This document shows positions 25,101-39,900 of a stretch of DNA of 64,000 nucleotides, piece by piece (the stretch's first letter is position 1; each line of letters opens with the position of its first letter). The translations under genes and the position numbers were made by a program. Source of the DNA: Branchiostoma floridae (taxonomy: Eukaryota; Chordata; Leptocardii; Amphioxiformes; Branchiostomatidae); contig NC_049983.1 in NCBI RefSeq assembly GCF_000003815.2, forward strand, positions 13,644,240-13,708,239, in the 5' to 3' direction. The notes under the pieces are model-generated. The model searched no databases. It worked only from the letters and a program-made list of their open reading frames with translations, and had not been told where the DNA came from.

Positions 25101-27237
25101 GACGGATGAAAGACGGCACGGTTAACAGCCAGGTGTGGCTCAATTTATTCAACTATAAGGCGCAGGCACACACAGATGAACTGTCAGATAAAACGTACGT
25201 GACCTCCGGTTCACCTAGACGCCGGCGCGTGGCGTAGGTGAATGCAAATTTGCTATGAAATAATGAATCATGTATCAATGAGGAGGAGATCTGGTGACGC
25301 TGCTAAACAATTTGGCACCACCCTTCTTGAATGTCGATTAGATCAGCATGTTGTCTCTGTATCATTGTAGTATACAGATCGGTGCCCAGCACTGTCGTCG
25401 TTTATTTAGGGGAATGGAAAGGCCATGAGTCAACAGGAGCGGTGAAGGTTAGGTCGATTGATGTTTCTCAGTGAACGGTATCACCGCTACACAACCCGAC
25501 CATTTAGTCCCACCTACGAGTCGGGGTGTACTATACCTACCTGCCTTTTAGTATAAACAAACACGTTAGTGAGCCCTTCCGTTATTGTGAAGCTGCCACA
25601 CTTCTACACAATGCCGACACCGCACTTGTATTAACTACACAATCAGGACCGAGTTACAAACAGACCCCGCACCCCTGCCCGGACCCATTACCTCCTCATT
25701 ACTCTGTAGATCGCTTATCGGGAACACCGGGATAGTCCTTTGTCTCTATAGGAACAAAAGGTCCCAGAGTGAGCCAAAGGTTTCTGAAGGCAAGGTGATG
25801 CACTCTATAAAACTGGCGAACAGGTGAAACGCGTGCATTGTGGCATGTAGGCCCTGAGAGGACGCCTCTGTGTGTGGCGACTGTTCCCGCCGCGAATGTT
25901 CATTTTGTTACCTGTCTGCGAATGAATGCGAACTTGCTAACGCAACACATGCATGAGAAATGGTCCGACTTCCTCCGATGAAAGCCGACTGCCAGCTGCG
26001 GTCTAGATGGAGTAGCTAGCCGCGAGTCGAGAGCTTTTCTCACCGACGGAGAAACCTCGAAAACAAAGTTGACGGACATGACCGATTACTTCCGAAATGA
26101 GCCGCAGCGCGACCACCTGAAGTTCATCTATAATATTCCCTTGGCCTGTATGTCTATCAATAATATTGGCAGCTAATGGGCAAACCCAATGGGATTCATT
26201 GGGGTTGGTTCTCTATTTGATATATCAGTGAGTTTTTATAATGTTTTTATCATCTTATTCCTAGTAGTCAGGCATTTTAAAGGCTACTTACTTCTAGTCT
26301 TTGCTATCGATTTTTTTTCGATACATATGTGTCTTGAAGTTTTTTCCAGCCTTATTTCGAACTTTGACCCCGACCACCCGTCCTTTCCACAGTCTGTTGA
26401 GTCATGACGTAAGCCCTAATTGTTATGGTTCTCGTTCCCACAGTGTTTACACCCTCGCGGCCACTCGTGCCCAAGGTGTTGACGGACATCAAACCAGGTC
26501 AAGTGAAGTTCACGGTGGTTCATTCACCAGGTTATTTCCAGATCTGGCAGGGTAGCAGGGGAACCCCAAACTGTAGACATACACGCCACAGATCCCAGCC
26601 GGGAAAACCTCGCCAACCTTTGGCCGACAGCACACTGAACTTTCACACAGAGACACAACGTCAAGTACACTATCAGGATCAGGGGCAAGGAAATGGGCCC
26701 CAACCATACAAAGCTCGAATTTACCATCAACGGTCTTTATTCACTAAGACATGTAAGACGCCTTTTGAATCAATGGCAGTCCATTTTCTGTGTCAGGTGA
26801 AAGTGGGTGCCATCTCTGCCTCAACTACTCGTACGAAGGACTGCATCCTTCATATACCATAGCAAGGTGTTCGGCCAACTGCTCAGTTTATGGCCCGGCC
26901 CGCTCGCTGTGCCTTATTGGAAGGGCTGGGAGATAATTAACGTGCAGTTGTCAATATATTATTACAGATGACAGGAACCCAATAACGGTACCAACGTTTC
27001 TTTTTATAGCGTGGACACATACACCGTAGAAAATAATATAAGCGTTGAGAATAGAATATTAGAATGACATTGCGTATGTACGTAGTTTGATATGCCACCA
27101 ACGTTTTGTGAAGAATGAATTGATTTAGTTTTCCAAGTAGGACAAAGATGTACAATAATTGAGTGAAGGCCTACATATATTTACTAGTAGTATTGCAAAT
27201 GCTATTATCAGGACTTGAGACTTTATTAAAAAAATCC

Positions 27238-27269
27238 ATTAGTGACGTGCCCTAGGGCACGCCACTAAT
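27238..27269. repeat. 32-bp palindrome around CCTAGG
   Basis: ATTAGTGACGTGCCCT pairs with AGGGCACGCCACTAAT with one mismatch and no loop. Unrelated in sequence to the other palindromes. Confidence 0.8.
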
Positions 27270-30073
27270 CTTCCTGGACTTCATACATAGATAACATAAT
27301 ACATTGGTCAATATTTACAAACATCAATTTACAAACATACAAAGGACGATTTTATTTATCATTTTTTCCTGGTATACTACCGTGGGAAGAAAACTATCAT
27401 TGCCCCCCTCCCTCATAAGTACACATGGATTGGTCATGCACTAGTCATGCACTACAACAGACCCTCTAAAGCCAAGGACGGCCTTTATTAAAGGTTTATT
27501 CAGTATGACGTCAGGTATTGACAGAAGTGACACTCGGTATTAGGAAGGGCGGGATTTGATGATTGACATGATGCTCAGATAACATTACAGTGATTATTTA
27601 TCACTCTAGAAATTGCTGCGAGAAAAATGTACTGTTTAAATCTGATATCGCCCTACCGTCCATTGTGTGTGAGAGAGAGGCTCCGCGTTTGTCCAGTTAC
27701 GCAATCGAGTTAAGTGGAGTGTTAGTAGAGTGAGACAGTCAGAGTACACAAGATTTAATCCATCCTCAAATATTGTGACCAGGCGTCGAGATGCAATCTC
27801 GACCTCGCGGCGCAGAACACCCTTTCCAACTCGAAGTTGGGCGCTTCACGCGGTAGCTTGGGTCGGCTAGTCATTGACGCCTAATCCGAAGCTGATGATC
27901 AGATCCGAATGAAAACTACGGTTTCGCCCGAAAAATCGCGCTGCTTTATGATATTTATGAATATCACTCCGCACCTGGAGTCGATAAACCAATGCTCGGA
28001 AACATACCTTCAGAAAAAGCAAAGTAAACGTAACGTAAAAGTAAAGCTACAGACTGGTTTGGAAAGAAAGGAAATACTTTTGGAGTGTGAATGTGCGTCC
28101 CCTAGCGTCCATAAGAAAAACTGCAGTATGTGTATCCCAGTCCAAGGATATAATGTCCAAGAGGCAAGGCCAAGAGAAAAAGATTGCGGATACGCTCCCC
28201 CAATGCCACTAGTTTACACAGATTAGGGTGATAATACATGCGCTACTCGCAACAGGAATACAGACTCATGTACATTGTACCTTCTGTGTGGCTTCACATC
28301 GTTACCTTGTTAGTCGGAGTTGATGCATGGATTCCCCCTCCCCATTTGTTTAGGGAGGCTTAGCGACCAATTATGCCGATTTCCATGACAAGGAGCGTGT
28401 CCAAAAGATGGGTTACGGGTAATTACTTACATTGGCAGCCGCTCCGCCCCTCTTAGGGCAGCAGATCACACAGATAATCAAAGCCACAACCTCATTATTA
28501 TCTCATTTTGTCATCTACAGATCCTGATTTCTCTAGTATTAACGAAAAACTGAGCACAAATCTTGCAAAATAAATGCTACATCATCATATTTTTCGTTTA
28601 GTTTGCTTTGCCCTGTGCCATTTGTGACAAATCACGCAAGTTTGTATGTATGTACACAAAATGGTGACAGTACACAAAATGGTGACATGAAAGTTGTATT
28701 TTTCTTTTTCCTCAGTAAAATAAATGCCCATTGATAGGCGCCTAGGCCAAGAATACACTCCGCTTTCAAGGATATATTTCCGCTGACAACGCACCATCAA
28801 CCGTGTCTATTTTGTAACAAACCGCTGTTATCTTTTCTCAAACAAACATTAAGGTTCCCCTCAGACATCTCACACTTCTCCCGGAACATTGGCAGGTGAG
28901 TCACGATCACATCCTTCCACAAACTTACACCAGTGAGTTTTCTGTCAAACAACCCAGACCTTTACGAGCCTGACCAGATATTCATGGGAACCGGGACACT
29001 GCGCGATTTTCGTGCCAGCGAGGAATTTGTTTCCCAAGTGGGAAAAGAACGTTACTTTTTTTCACAGATTAATGTGAAGTAGGGAAACGCGATGTTTGTC
29101 ATCTGTGGCTGAGTGGCGGGGTTTCTCGAACAGAGTGCCTAATTTGTAGCCTGGAGTGCCAGGCGCGGTGGATAATGTAGAAAACAGATAACGCGATACA
29201 AGACGCCTTGGTTTTCTCCAACGATTCATGGGCGACGGCACCGTGTAACAACGATTTAAAGCCACGAACCGATTTAAGATATTTCTGTCCATTAGTAAGA
29301 TGAAGTATGAAGTAATTAGTATGTATTTTCATACCGTGCGCCAAGAGAGAAAAAACAACAACATCCCTTTGCCAAAGCCGGCTTTGCCGACCTTTCAGTC
29401 TTTAGAGGTAATTTAATGGACGCTTGTCGTCCTTTCTTTTCACCTACATGTTTCAAAGAACAGCTGTTTTGTACCTTTTGCTGCAGTGATCCACATAGCA
29501 GCCATCTACCCACAAGGTCGGGCCATGTGACACCAACCCTAGCGCGACCCGGAGAAAACCTAAGCTACAGCGTCCTGAAAACTCACTGCACAAAAACGCT
29601 ACTTTTTCATCGATATCAAGCGCTAGCAGGGCGACTCATGACTACACGTGCAGAACGTAGTGGATGTGGGGCGAGATGTTGACAGCGATTACAAGAACAG
29701 GTTTGATGAATTGGGTCGCCGCCAGAGTAGACCCAGGGCTTCCTCTAGGCTCTAGACCACAGACCACGCGGTATGGGTCTGGCTCGTTCTTACACACAAT
29801 TTCCACTCACCAAAAGTCAAACATCTACACGATTTAACAAAATGATAGCACGAGAGATGACTTACCACTTGTAGACAGGGCGAACTTGCCGATTTTTTCC
29901 TCGTCAAAGCAAGGTCTTGATGAAAGCTGCTTGGTCACAGTTTGGTCACAGACACACATAAGAAGTAAGAGGAGGGAAGGACGCCTGCTCGCTACCCGTC
30001 TAAAGCTTTGGGATTAACCACTGCACCCACGGGGGGAGGTAGGAAGGGCCAGGCACATCCGGATCGGTCTAAT

Positions 30074-30103
30074 CAAGCAGGTTAAAATATTTTAACCTCC
30101 TTG
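30074..30103. repeat. 30-bp palindrome with AAGGAGGTT-type tips
   Basis: Arms CAAGCAGGTTAAAAT and ATTTTAACCTCCTTG pair with one mismatch pair. Shares the AAGGAG(G/C)TT tip with other palindromes in the window. Confidence 0.75.
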
Positions 30104-32837
30104 TTCTAATAGGTTCTGTCACCTTTTTAGTTTCCACACTGAACACTCAGCGGAAATACAAAACTGCCAAATCATGTAGCAACATGAATTAATCAAAGGA
30201 AAAACTTTTACTTGTATCAACGCACGGATTCCGCTAGGAAGCGTTTCAGAAAATATCATTATCAGCATGGGAAGACAAACAGGATATAGCCTGTATACTT
30301 TGGAACATCCATAAAGCAGTGAACGGAAGATACGTCCAAACTACACGCCGCTTAGACAGGCACACGGTGTGATTGAGTCAAGCAATGTCTTAAGTTAGCA
30401 ATAACAACGGCATGACTGTTTATATGACTAAGCATCATTTCTAACCAAGGACATTATCCATGGACATGAAAGCAATGAAGTTAATTGCCATCACATATAG
30501 TCTGATAACTATCATTGTTCTAACCAGCCTTGGCGGTGAGAAAAAATAAAAGATTTGTGAGTTTTTGAAGCTCCTTGAAAGGGAAACCAGTTAGAAATGT
30601 GTCAAGCTATTTCCTCCATTCCTGTCTATGTTTTTCTAAAGATTTTAGTAACACAGTAGTCGTGTGAGCAGTAAGTTGATAACCAGACACTTTCAGAAGT
30701 GACGATGTAAAGACTGCCGTCCAGTCCGGCACAGGTCTGACCGCAGATCCCCTGTGGCCGCTGACTCAACCTTCAACCAGGTCTGGATAAAGACGACCTG
30801 GGGACCATTCTTCATTGAGTTACTAACTACCTGCTGACAGATACAGGGGAAATTCTAGTTGTGTTCTTCAGAAAGAAAGGGGGAATCTTTCATCAGTTCA
30901 TGAGTGATCACTAATTGATTTTTAAATTGGCTCTTCTGCGTTGCGTTTCCCCTCTTCTCACGTGGTATACATTTGCATACAAAATGAACATCCATTGGCA
31001 GAAGACTCGGTTTGTGTAATCTGGAGGCTCTCGAAAAGGATCGTGGGTTTAGGTGTCCGTTTCTTTTCCTGAAAAACAAGCCTGATCCCATAATCCCTTG
31101 GGGCTGTGCACCCTTTCAAGATGGCAGCTCGTTGGCCGTGTCGGCGGGAGAGCCGGACATGCCTCCGCGGCAGGGCCTCTGGGAAAGCCTGCTGGCTCCT
31201 CCTCCGTCATTAGCAGATCGGGACATCTGAGACTTCCAAACAATGTTAGAGACTAAGCTAAATCCACAGGGGGTAAACGGTACAGGGGTCTTTTTTCTCC
31301 CTTTCATCTCTGACGGGACTTGTTCCACCTCACGTGTCTGCAGCAGCTAACAGCAGGTAGTCGATGAGTAGGTAAGCTTCACGGCCGTGTGACATTTTCG
31401 TAACAGCCCTATCAACGTTGTCCTTGGTAAGACATCGACAGAAGCAATACATCTCAACAAACTACCATATTCCCATGAGATTTAACTTTCTTTTCAAGTC
31501 TTCGTTTCTGATAATCCCCTCTAGTTGTACTGGCACATATAGGGACATCTAACATTGAATAGTGGATCCACCTACCTCCAGGAAAGGGAAGAAAGTATTC
31601 CAACGCAAACAATATACCACTAGTACATCACTTACCGTTGGTTCGAGGTTGTCAATCACAATCTCAGGAATCTCTCCTAGCCCGGGTAGATAAGGTGTTC
31701 TAACTACACTCCTGTAGGCAGTGCGATGTTATCAGGTCATACCACGAAAACAACAGAAGCGAAGTTCCGCTGACGAACGGAAAAGGCAAGAAATACGTAT
31801 GTATGTATGATGTATTGGTGAATCACAGTAATCCAACAGTAAGTCCTTGAATCCAAGAACAGAAGGACAGTCTTACGCCTGGTGTGTAAACGGTAGAACG
31901 TTTAGACGATACCTGGCTAAGACAATAGCTGTCTAGTTTGATATATGACAATGTGTTTATGGTAGCCTTAGCCAGGTAAGACAGCGCGCCGCGGGCAGTG
32001 ATGGTGACAGGTGAAAACAACGCGCACTCAGGTGGGACAAGTCACCACCAGCTGACTGTCAGGACGCGCTCAAGTCAAGACCACCGACAGAACCAGGATC
32101 TCATCGTAAACACGCGCACAGTCTATCACTGATGCTAATATAACCACTAATAGTCACTGGGTGTGGGAAATCCGGTGTCTAGTTGCTTTTGATCTTCACG
32201 TTTTACTGTCAGCGACAGGCTAACGAACCAAGAAGGTAACAGGGAGACTCCGAATAACCTACTTTATCGAAGAAAGGAACTAAAACAATGGCTGAACTTT
32301 TTCTGTTCACCTCTTGTGGTAAAAAGACGGTGAAAAAAATGTTCAATACCTTGTTCACAATCGGGAACAAGACAAGCGGAGAAATTTACTTAAGGTGTAA
32401 GAACAAAATTTTAAAAAGTTCTTTTTTAATGCTCCTTCGTAAGAAGAAGTTGTTTAGAAATGGTCGGCACAAAACGAACAGAAAAGTGCAAATGCTCGCA
32501 AAAAAGATAACGACTTCGATAGTTAAAAAGCAATTCAAAAAGACTTAATAAGACTTTTGCGCTTCTCAAATGGAAATACAAAGTTATGGTTTCAGTTTTC
32601 ACTTTTATGATAAATTTGGCGCGGTATTAAGACGTTTAACATTAAGCTTCTCACCTCTTTGATGCAGTTTGTAGTCTTTTCGTCCGGTATCCGCTTCCTA
32701 CCCTAACAAGTCTGACCACAAGTCACGTTTGAAAACTCTCCGCTAGTGTTGCTGTAAGGTGCGTCTGACAGCAAGGCGTGCGCGCTCTGACTAACCCATG
32801 GAACCTACGCTCTTCGGTTTTTAAACCAAGACGTCTG

Positions 32838-32845
32838 TGACGTCA
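32838..32845. promoter_or_regulatory. CRE palindrome
   Basis: A perfect full CRE, TGACGTCA, in a locally GC-rich stretch of the region between the two genes. A CREB/ATF site by consensus only. Confidence 0.3.
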
Positions 32846-35800
32846 CGTCTTCCGCTGGTGGCGGAGTGAAGAAACCTGCGATGACGTTCTAACGAGGAAT
32901 CATCTGAGAGAACAGCACGAGCCGACAGACGAAGGGAAGGAGAAATTGTGTGAAACATGGAATTTTTCCCCGAGGGTCTTTTTGACGCTCACTTGACAAG
33001 AGGACCAAAAGCGGAGATGCCCACCCACGACTAGAATGTCGCCATTTGTCGCGCGCTGAGCCGAGGACGTATTAATTGTCGGAACACTCGTAAAAATTAG
33101 CAAAAATGTTTGACCGCGGGCTGGAGTATATCTTGGTGATATCTACCGTACCGATGCCGACGACTCTAGCGTTTACAGCGGGATAAGAGCTAAGCTTGTA
33201 CACATGTCAATATGCACAAGCAATGAAGCCCTGCAAAATACTTTTGCGGGGTGAAATAGGCCACAAATTGATTCTTCCAATTGTTTAAAGCAAGGAGCCT
33301 CTTCAAACGTCTGTAAAAACTGCAAACACTTAAGGAAGATCGTAATGTCTGTACAGTCCTTATCTGGACAGTAAATCGCGGTGTAGAAAGGTCCGTGTAA
33401 ATGGCACAGCTCGTGTGATCGCTGATATGGGGACAGTCTAGACATACATGTATTACCGCATTTAGAAGAGATTGCCAGTTCCTGGCTATAGGCTCTGTTA
33501 TTAGTGAAACTAGTATCTAGATAAAAAGAATTATAAGGTTACATGGGTTAAACTTTTTTGTTCAAAGACAAGTGTCTGCGGAGCGAGAGGCATTTTCGCC
33601 ACAAGGATTTAGTAGATGACTGCACGGAAGCGAGGACTAAACTTTGGACGAATCAGAAAAGTTTTCAAAGTTTGTATGTCACCGTTTCTTTTGTGGTCCT
33701 ACCAGAAACGATAGCGCAAAAGGCATAAAAGTGAGTTTGTTTTACCATCTCACTATTGTTTGCTGGTAAATTGGATAGATGTTCACTGGGTACATGTAGC
33801 ACTCATCCTACAGAACCTGCATTAGAACACCGATATGCCAGGAAACTTAACATCCCAAAAGCTCTGTAGAGCGAGGCTAGCAGTGACGCGTCACATGAAC
33901 AGTTTGGCCTGTAGAAGATTGTCATGTCCGACTTCTGAACTTAGACTACCTAGTAAGTAAACTTGAGCCGTCTGCTCCTCGCTAATTACTGGGGAGGGTC
34001 CCAACATGATCCTCCTGGGCTAACCACAGAGGCTGTTAGTTTAAGCTCCAATCTTCTGTGTGCATGCTACATTGTTAAAACAATGTTAAATGTAGGCTTC
34101 TCAGAAAGACTAAAGATAACCATCTCTCCATTGTCCTGCTGTGTGGCAGGAAATCCTTGAAAGTTTAGTATCTCCTTATTAATTTGAGATACCATTAAGG
34201 CAAGAGATGTTGTCAGGATAATCTGTATAAGAAGGTCGCACTAGAACATTGACATTTGAACAGAGATGACATTAAATGCATTATCCTGTTATGTTCGATC
34301 TTCAGATGGGTAGTTCTCTTAAATTCCATCTAACTTAATTACTAAGAAGAGTGATGATGTAAACATGTTTATTAGCCAGGGGCACGGGCATGCCGGGATG
34401 TCTATATACGGTGTTAGAGCTCGGGCTTCGCGTCTGCGCTCTGAGTCATGTGGCACGGACTAGTTCCAGGAAACCATGGGCAGAACGGGCGGATTTACAG
34501 CTGCGAACCTGCAGTACATGGGCGTGCCCTCAAGGGATCTAACTTGGAGGAGAGATGTCTTAAGTGTCATTGACCTTGAAGGATAAGGATCTTGACCTTG
34601 TGGTGCGCACAAAAGCCACATTTGCTCTCTGTAAACTCTGTAATCAGTCGCACAGCATCTGACAGCATATTCTTTTAAATATCTTCTATTATTAAGTACT
34701 ATTTGATAAGAGATAGACATGCACTTCGGTGTGTCTATGCAACTCAAGCTCGTTCTACTGTCAATAAAAGACCAGTTCAACTGTACATATGTTTGCATGT
34801 AAATCCCTGAAATCACGGCCAACTTCAAGAAGCATGACTTTTATGACTTGTTATTCTTGTCCGAGGTTTATGAGACATTTGTGAGGGACTAGAGGTCAGT
34901 CTACTCAATTTAGCATTGGCGACATTCCAAGAATTGTAAAATCTAATGAAGCCAAGACTAAACAAGAGATTCTATGGCAGGTATAGTTGAAGACAGGCTA
35001 AGGAGCTCAGGGATTTGTGTCAGACAAGTTTAGCAGAGTTAGACCTTACAAGATCCTTAAAGACGTTATATGGAACTCCCTTGTTGGATTCCGGAGAAAA
35101 GGCGTGTCAAGGTCAAGTTGGAAATCTGGAAGTTTGAATGAAAGAAAAGAGAATGCGATGTTACGATAGAAGACTAGTGTAAATGAAGGTCATTCAATTA
35201 GAAAACAAAGACGGCGCGAACATTAGCAAGAAATGAAAATTGGCAGTATTGAACAGTACAATTGAAAAATTATAGCATTGACACATGTCGGCACTTTGGA
35301 GCAGATAAAAATGAAATCAAACATGTATGAAATATACAGTTTAGGGTTACTGGTAACGAAAACACGACATGGGTTCCAGGAAAGCATGGCCGTACGCACA
35401 TGGGGAGAAAAACAACCAGAACCTGCACCTGGGCTGAGACAAAACATGATTTGTGCCTCCGGGCATAAAATGTTCCATTGATGGCGGATTTTTCTTCTGA
35501 CCACATCAGAAAATCCCCAGCAGCTGTTCCTGTATGAATCAGTGGTCTCCCGACCGGGCAATGACCTGGGAGGTACGTCTCTGTGAGGTCATTGTTGTGT
35601 CCACAGTGGGTGTTCCTTACAACGTCCCATTTCCCCAAAGGTCACCTGCGACCCTGACCCACTGTGGTCACTAAGCATTATCGTATTTTGTATATCAAGG
35701 AAAATGGTAAGCTGGCATGTAACGTTTTAAACCTGCCATCATCTCCGTACACATGGTGACCACAGAGGCGAGGAAATGATCGAGACACAACCCCCTTCCA

Positions 35801-35980
35801 TCTGCTTGAACACTAACCTTAACGTGTAGGTACTTCACGGAGGCTCCATGTTAGGGACAGGAAGTTTTTCAAACCCTTTCGACACGAGCTTCCCTCCTCT
35901 GCGCCACTTTACTCCGCACTCAGCTGTCACTGCAAGCCTTTCTCAAAACCGTTCTCTTTCCTCCTCACCCGATACGAGAG

Positions 35981-36097
35981 CCAATCAACCTGCCCACATC
36001 CACGCTCTGATTCCACAATTGTTCGCAGCACATCGTTACCATGGCAACGTTTCTCAAGTATCGTTCGTCTTCTCCTATCGTGACGCGTGTTATAAAA
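35981..36097 (+). promoter_or_regulatory. Promoter-like cluster: CCAAT, RFX X-box, TATA
   Basis: In 117 bp on the plus strand: CCAATCA (35981), a palindromic X-box GTTACCATGGCAAC (36035-36048, fitting the RFX consensus GTNRCC-N(0-3)-RGYAAC), TGACGCG (36081) and TATAAAA (36091-36097). Order and spacing are promoter-like, but no gene is recognised downstream before Fbxl14. It could drive a non-coding RNA, an untranslated exon, or be an enhancer. Confidence 0.35.
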
Positions 36098-36910
36098 CGC
36101 TGTTACGCTCTAGCACCATAGTGGGGCTATAGCCATTGTAGTGATGGGCGGATATAACCCATCGACGTGAAAGCCAGAGCCATACATTTCTGATGGGTAA
36201 CCCGTTACAAGAGTTAGTGAGTGGCCTTCAGTTAATCACTGTTTCATACGGTAAACGTTGTTGACCGGTCATATCCTGGGCAAACTAAAGAGCACGTGAA
36301 GTAAGTCTGAATACTAAAGAAACCTCAGTTCTATGGCTCAGCTCTAGGTTTATACGAAGAGTGTAGCAAGTGGATTCAAAAGTTGGCTGAGTAAACGGTT
36401 CTACAGAAGCGCGCCCTTGTTCTCTGCACCAGCACCTGGCCTGGCTTAGCCTTGAACTTGGCGGACGTGCACAGCCCCGGGCTAAGGCGCATGCACCACT
36501 TTCGCGCCTAACTTGTCCGATGGGGTATAGAGGCAAATGTAGGTATGGTAGATTACACGTCACTTCCAATGTATCAGAAATACAACAACGTTAACGCACG
36601 TTCTTACCAGGTTTCTGCTATAGGGTAGACATTTTACCAAATCTTTTGTTTAGAAAGCAGGGTTTTAGTCATCTGCTAAGCTATGAGCCCTGTTTCTTTA
36701 AGAAGACGTTGATCAGACAAGGCAGTGCGTTTGTGTAGTCCTACGTTCAGCATCTGTCGAATATTGTACTGGAGACCAAAGGACGTGCTATTGTCATGCG
36801 AGATTACGAAAAAGACACAGTGTCAGCCGTACCTAACGGTCAACATCCAATTATGATCCATCAAATGTCAATAGAAATAGCACCTACCAAACCACATGGC
36901 ACAGATACAT

Positions 36911-36936
36911 GTTGTTGTTGTTGTTGTTGTTGTTGT
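36911..36936. repeat. (GTT)n microsatellite
   Basis: Eight to nine uninterrupted GTT units in intergenic sequence. Confidence 0.9.
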
Positions 36937-39900
36937 CCTTGTTTAACGTCTATGATAACAGTCAGTTGACAGGTCCCCAAGAACTCATTGAAGAGAGATC
37001 CAAATTTTCCCGTGTTCTTGTCTTGTCGTTTACAGGACCAAACACACAGGCGCAATAACCTGGCACAGGCCACTATTACACCTTAGTGGGGAGACTGGAT
37101 AATTTCAACTCATCAAATTGTCTAATGTTCAGTTGTAAAACCATCAATAGCAAAATATAGATTTGGATCACATATATGTAGATTAGTGTGTCTTTAGAAA
37201 CCATCCATAGAGTGTGTAAGCCTAGAAATTGTAAAATTCAGTAAAATGGTTGAGCTAGTCCCAACCCAGAAAGGAGAATGTTCTGTTCCAGACCTAATGC
37301 CCAGTGCCGCCGGTAGGGTCGAGTGCCGCACAAGAGCGGGCTTAGTAAGGGCAGGAATTAGAGTGTTCTCCCGGAGTGGCTTGGAAAGAGCGCTTGTTCT
37401 GCGACACAAAAGGTCGCTTGTTCCCTCACACAGTGTCCCCTCATAAACCAGGTAACATGCTGGTAGAAAAACACACAACTGCGAGACGTACAAATGTTTG
37501 TAACAACATGCACTCTTGATTTGTTCAATTATTACAGCGCTAGAAGCAAAACAATAGATTCTGGTACATAGAAAACCGTTTTTCCGGGTCTAGAAAAAAC
37601 ACCGACTAGTCCCACCTCAAACACGGCCAACTGCAGTCTTTTAGCAAACATAACAAGCCTTATATGTTTATCACTTAACTATATTTAACGCCTACATCTG
37701 CTAAAAACTACTTGCAATCGTCTGGGAACCAACGCGTTAGCTGTAAAAGTCGATATAGCAAATCTCTAGGAGAAAGAAAGGGTGTTAAGATCAGCGCTGA
37801 GAATAGAGTCGGGGAACTAACGTAAGTTTACGTAAGGATTAAAGACTCTGCACCACAGCCGCCTGACGGCAAACAAGCTGTACGGCTATGGATCAGCTAA
37901 TGCTCTAAGCAGACGAAAAGTGTAACGCCAGCGTAACAAGCTTTGTCTGCGACCTGTTTCTCACCAATTTTGTATTTCTGCAGTTCTTTCTTACATGACA
38001 GAGGGCGCTTTCCTACTATGGAGAGAGGTTGTGGCAAGTTTGAAACTCGTAGACCGTTCGCGGTCCTGAGACTGAGTGATGAAAAGGGGTTTCTACCATA
38101 GAGGCTACAATGAAAGTATACATGTGAGAATTAAGTCTCCATGATTTGGCAGAAACAGCCCTAAATTGGATTATATGTACTCTTGACTTAATTAATTATG
38201 GAATATCATGAATGACGTACAAGAATGACTAGAAATAAAGAAAACTCGGCCGCAGTGAGGTTGCCAATGTTCCGGAACTTCAGTGAGTCGAGATACCCGC
38301 TTTATATAACAAACCTAGAGGTCAAAGCAGGCAATATCACTCGCTCGATGAGGATTGTCGGACATGCATAACGTTATGTGACAAACATATACATCTCCAA
38401 CTTTATTTTACTGTGTTATCTTTACTGGGTTGTGGATATATTTAACCAATGGATATATTAGGTATGACAATGATAGCTGCACTTTGTTTTATGTACGCCA
38501 GATGTCGCCCTGGCCCTAGTTATCCACTCTCGATCGCTTGACAACAAGACAACATGCTAGTATTCTATTTAGTCAGTTTCTTCATTAACTTTGTTTGGCG
38601 TAAGATTGCATATAGATAGTAGTATGAAATTAGGACTATATGAAAGAGCAATTGCTTTGTTGATTTTTGTTGAGCTATTCTGTTACTGAATCTTTGAAAT
38701 AGTGACTTTTCTGTGTTAGGACACAGCAAGTACATTTTACGGATGACATCTCACTGCATACTCCAAATTCAGTAAGAGAGGGCGAAAAAACAAGATATCT
38801 AAATTTTCATAATCGTTATAACAAGAATTTAAGCGGCAAAACCTGACATTAAACTCACCAAGTCTTCTATTTCTGTATTCAAAAGGTGCACAAGCTGACA
38901 CTAGAGTGGTAGACTGGTATCACTAATCAAGTTGACAACTTTTACAGTCATGGCTACCACATTGGTGCCTATTTTACTATCGGAGTAGTTTCACTTCTAC
39001 AACTACAGTCATGTCTACACGTTCCTCATAAGTACAATCACATGATGTAATTGGTATTTTCTTGCAGTGTTCGCCATTTCCGGAGGGGAAAATTCTTTTC
39101 TTTTTTTCAAACTCAGCCGAAAATTAATGAGCATAAAATTTACTTGCTGTGGCCTTATTGTCAATACATTACAGAAATGATGGAATAATATTTACCCACC
39201 ATCTGTATCCCGTCTTTTCAGAATGATTTTGGCGGGAGAGGTCAAAATTCTTCCAAGATATGTTTAATCTAATTTTCTTTATGATTTCTAAAAACGGCAC
39301 CAGGATAAGGTGTATGTATCCATCTCAATATCTCTGTGACCTAGAAACACTTAAATCGGGTTTTACGCACGAATTGACAAAAGATCACGACCTTCCGACC
39401 GTATTATGACTAAATCTTATCTGATGATGTTCATAATTTCTATGCTATCTAATAAAAGCTCCCCTAGGATGCCGGATTCCGCTGCGTGATGAGTCACGTG
39501 ACATCAGCAGGTAGTTTGAGGCCATGCAGAGTGAGCCAGTCCCCTAACCGTGAGATATGCTGCTGTTCTAGATTCCACGCTCATCTCATTGGTTTATCTC
39601 TCTACCTGAACAAACTCCCTAATGATTCTATGAAAAAAGCACGGCAACATTTCCAAAATAAAAAACAAAGCACTCATTTCACAACAAAAATAAGTCATTG
39701 TGAGCTGTGAGATAGCGCAACGTTTGAACAAGGAGGTTTTACCAAGCATCTATAGTGCGGAATCCGTGTTCTGAGGTGATATGTAACTCTAAAGCTTGTA
39801 CACTGACAACATTAGTCTCTACCAGACTCCAGCCTGGCCGAATAATAATTAGGGACTAGTTAGGAATAAAAGCCTAGTAGCCTAGGAGTGAACTGACCGA

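Noticed and set aside
26425-26862. 145-codon open frame on the plus strand
   Set aside because: No recognisable domain, overlapping frames of similar length on both strands, no splice or promoter context tied to it.
32288-32548. 86-codon lysine-rich frame with a good start context (ACAATGG)
   Set aside because: Composition follows the local AAA-rich DNA and no family is recognised; not enough to call a gene.
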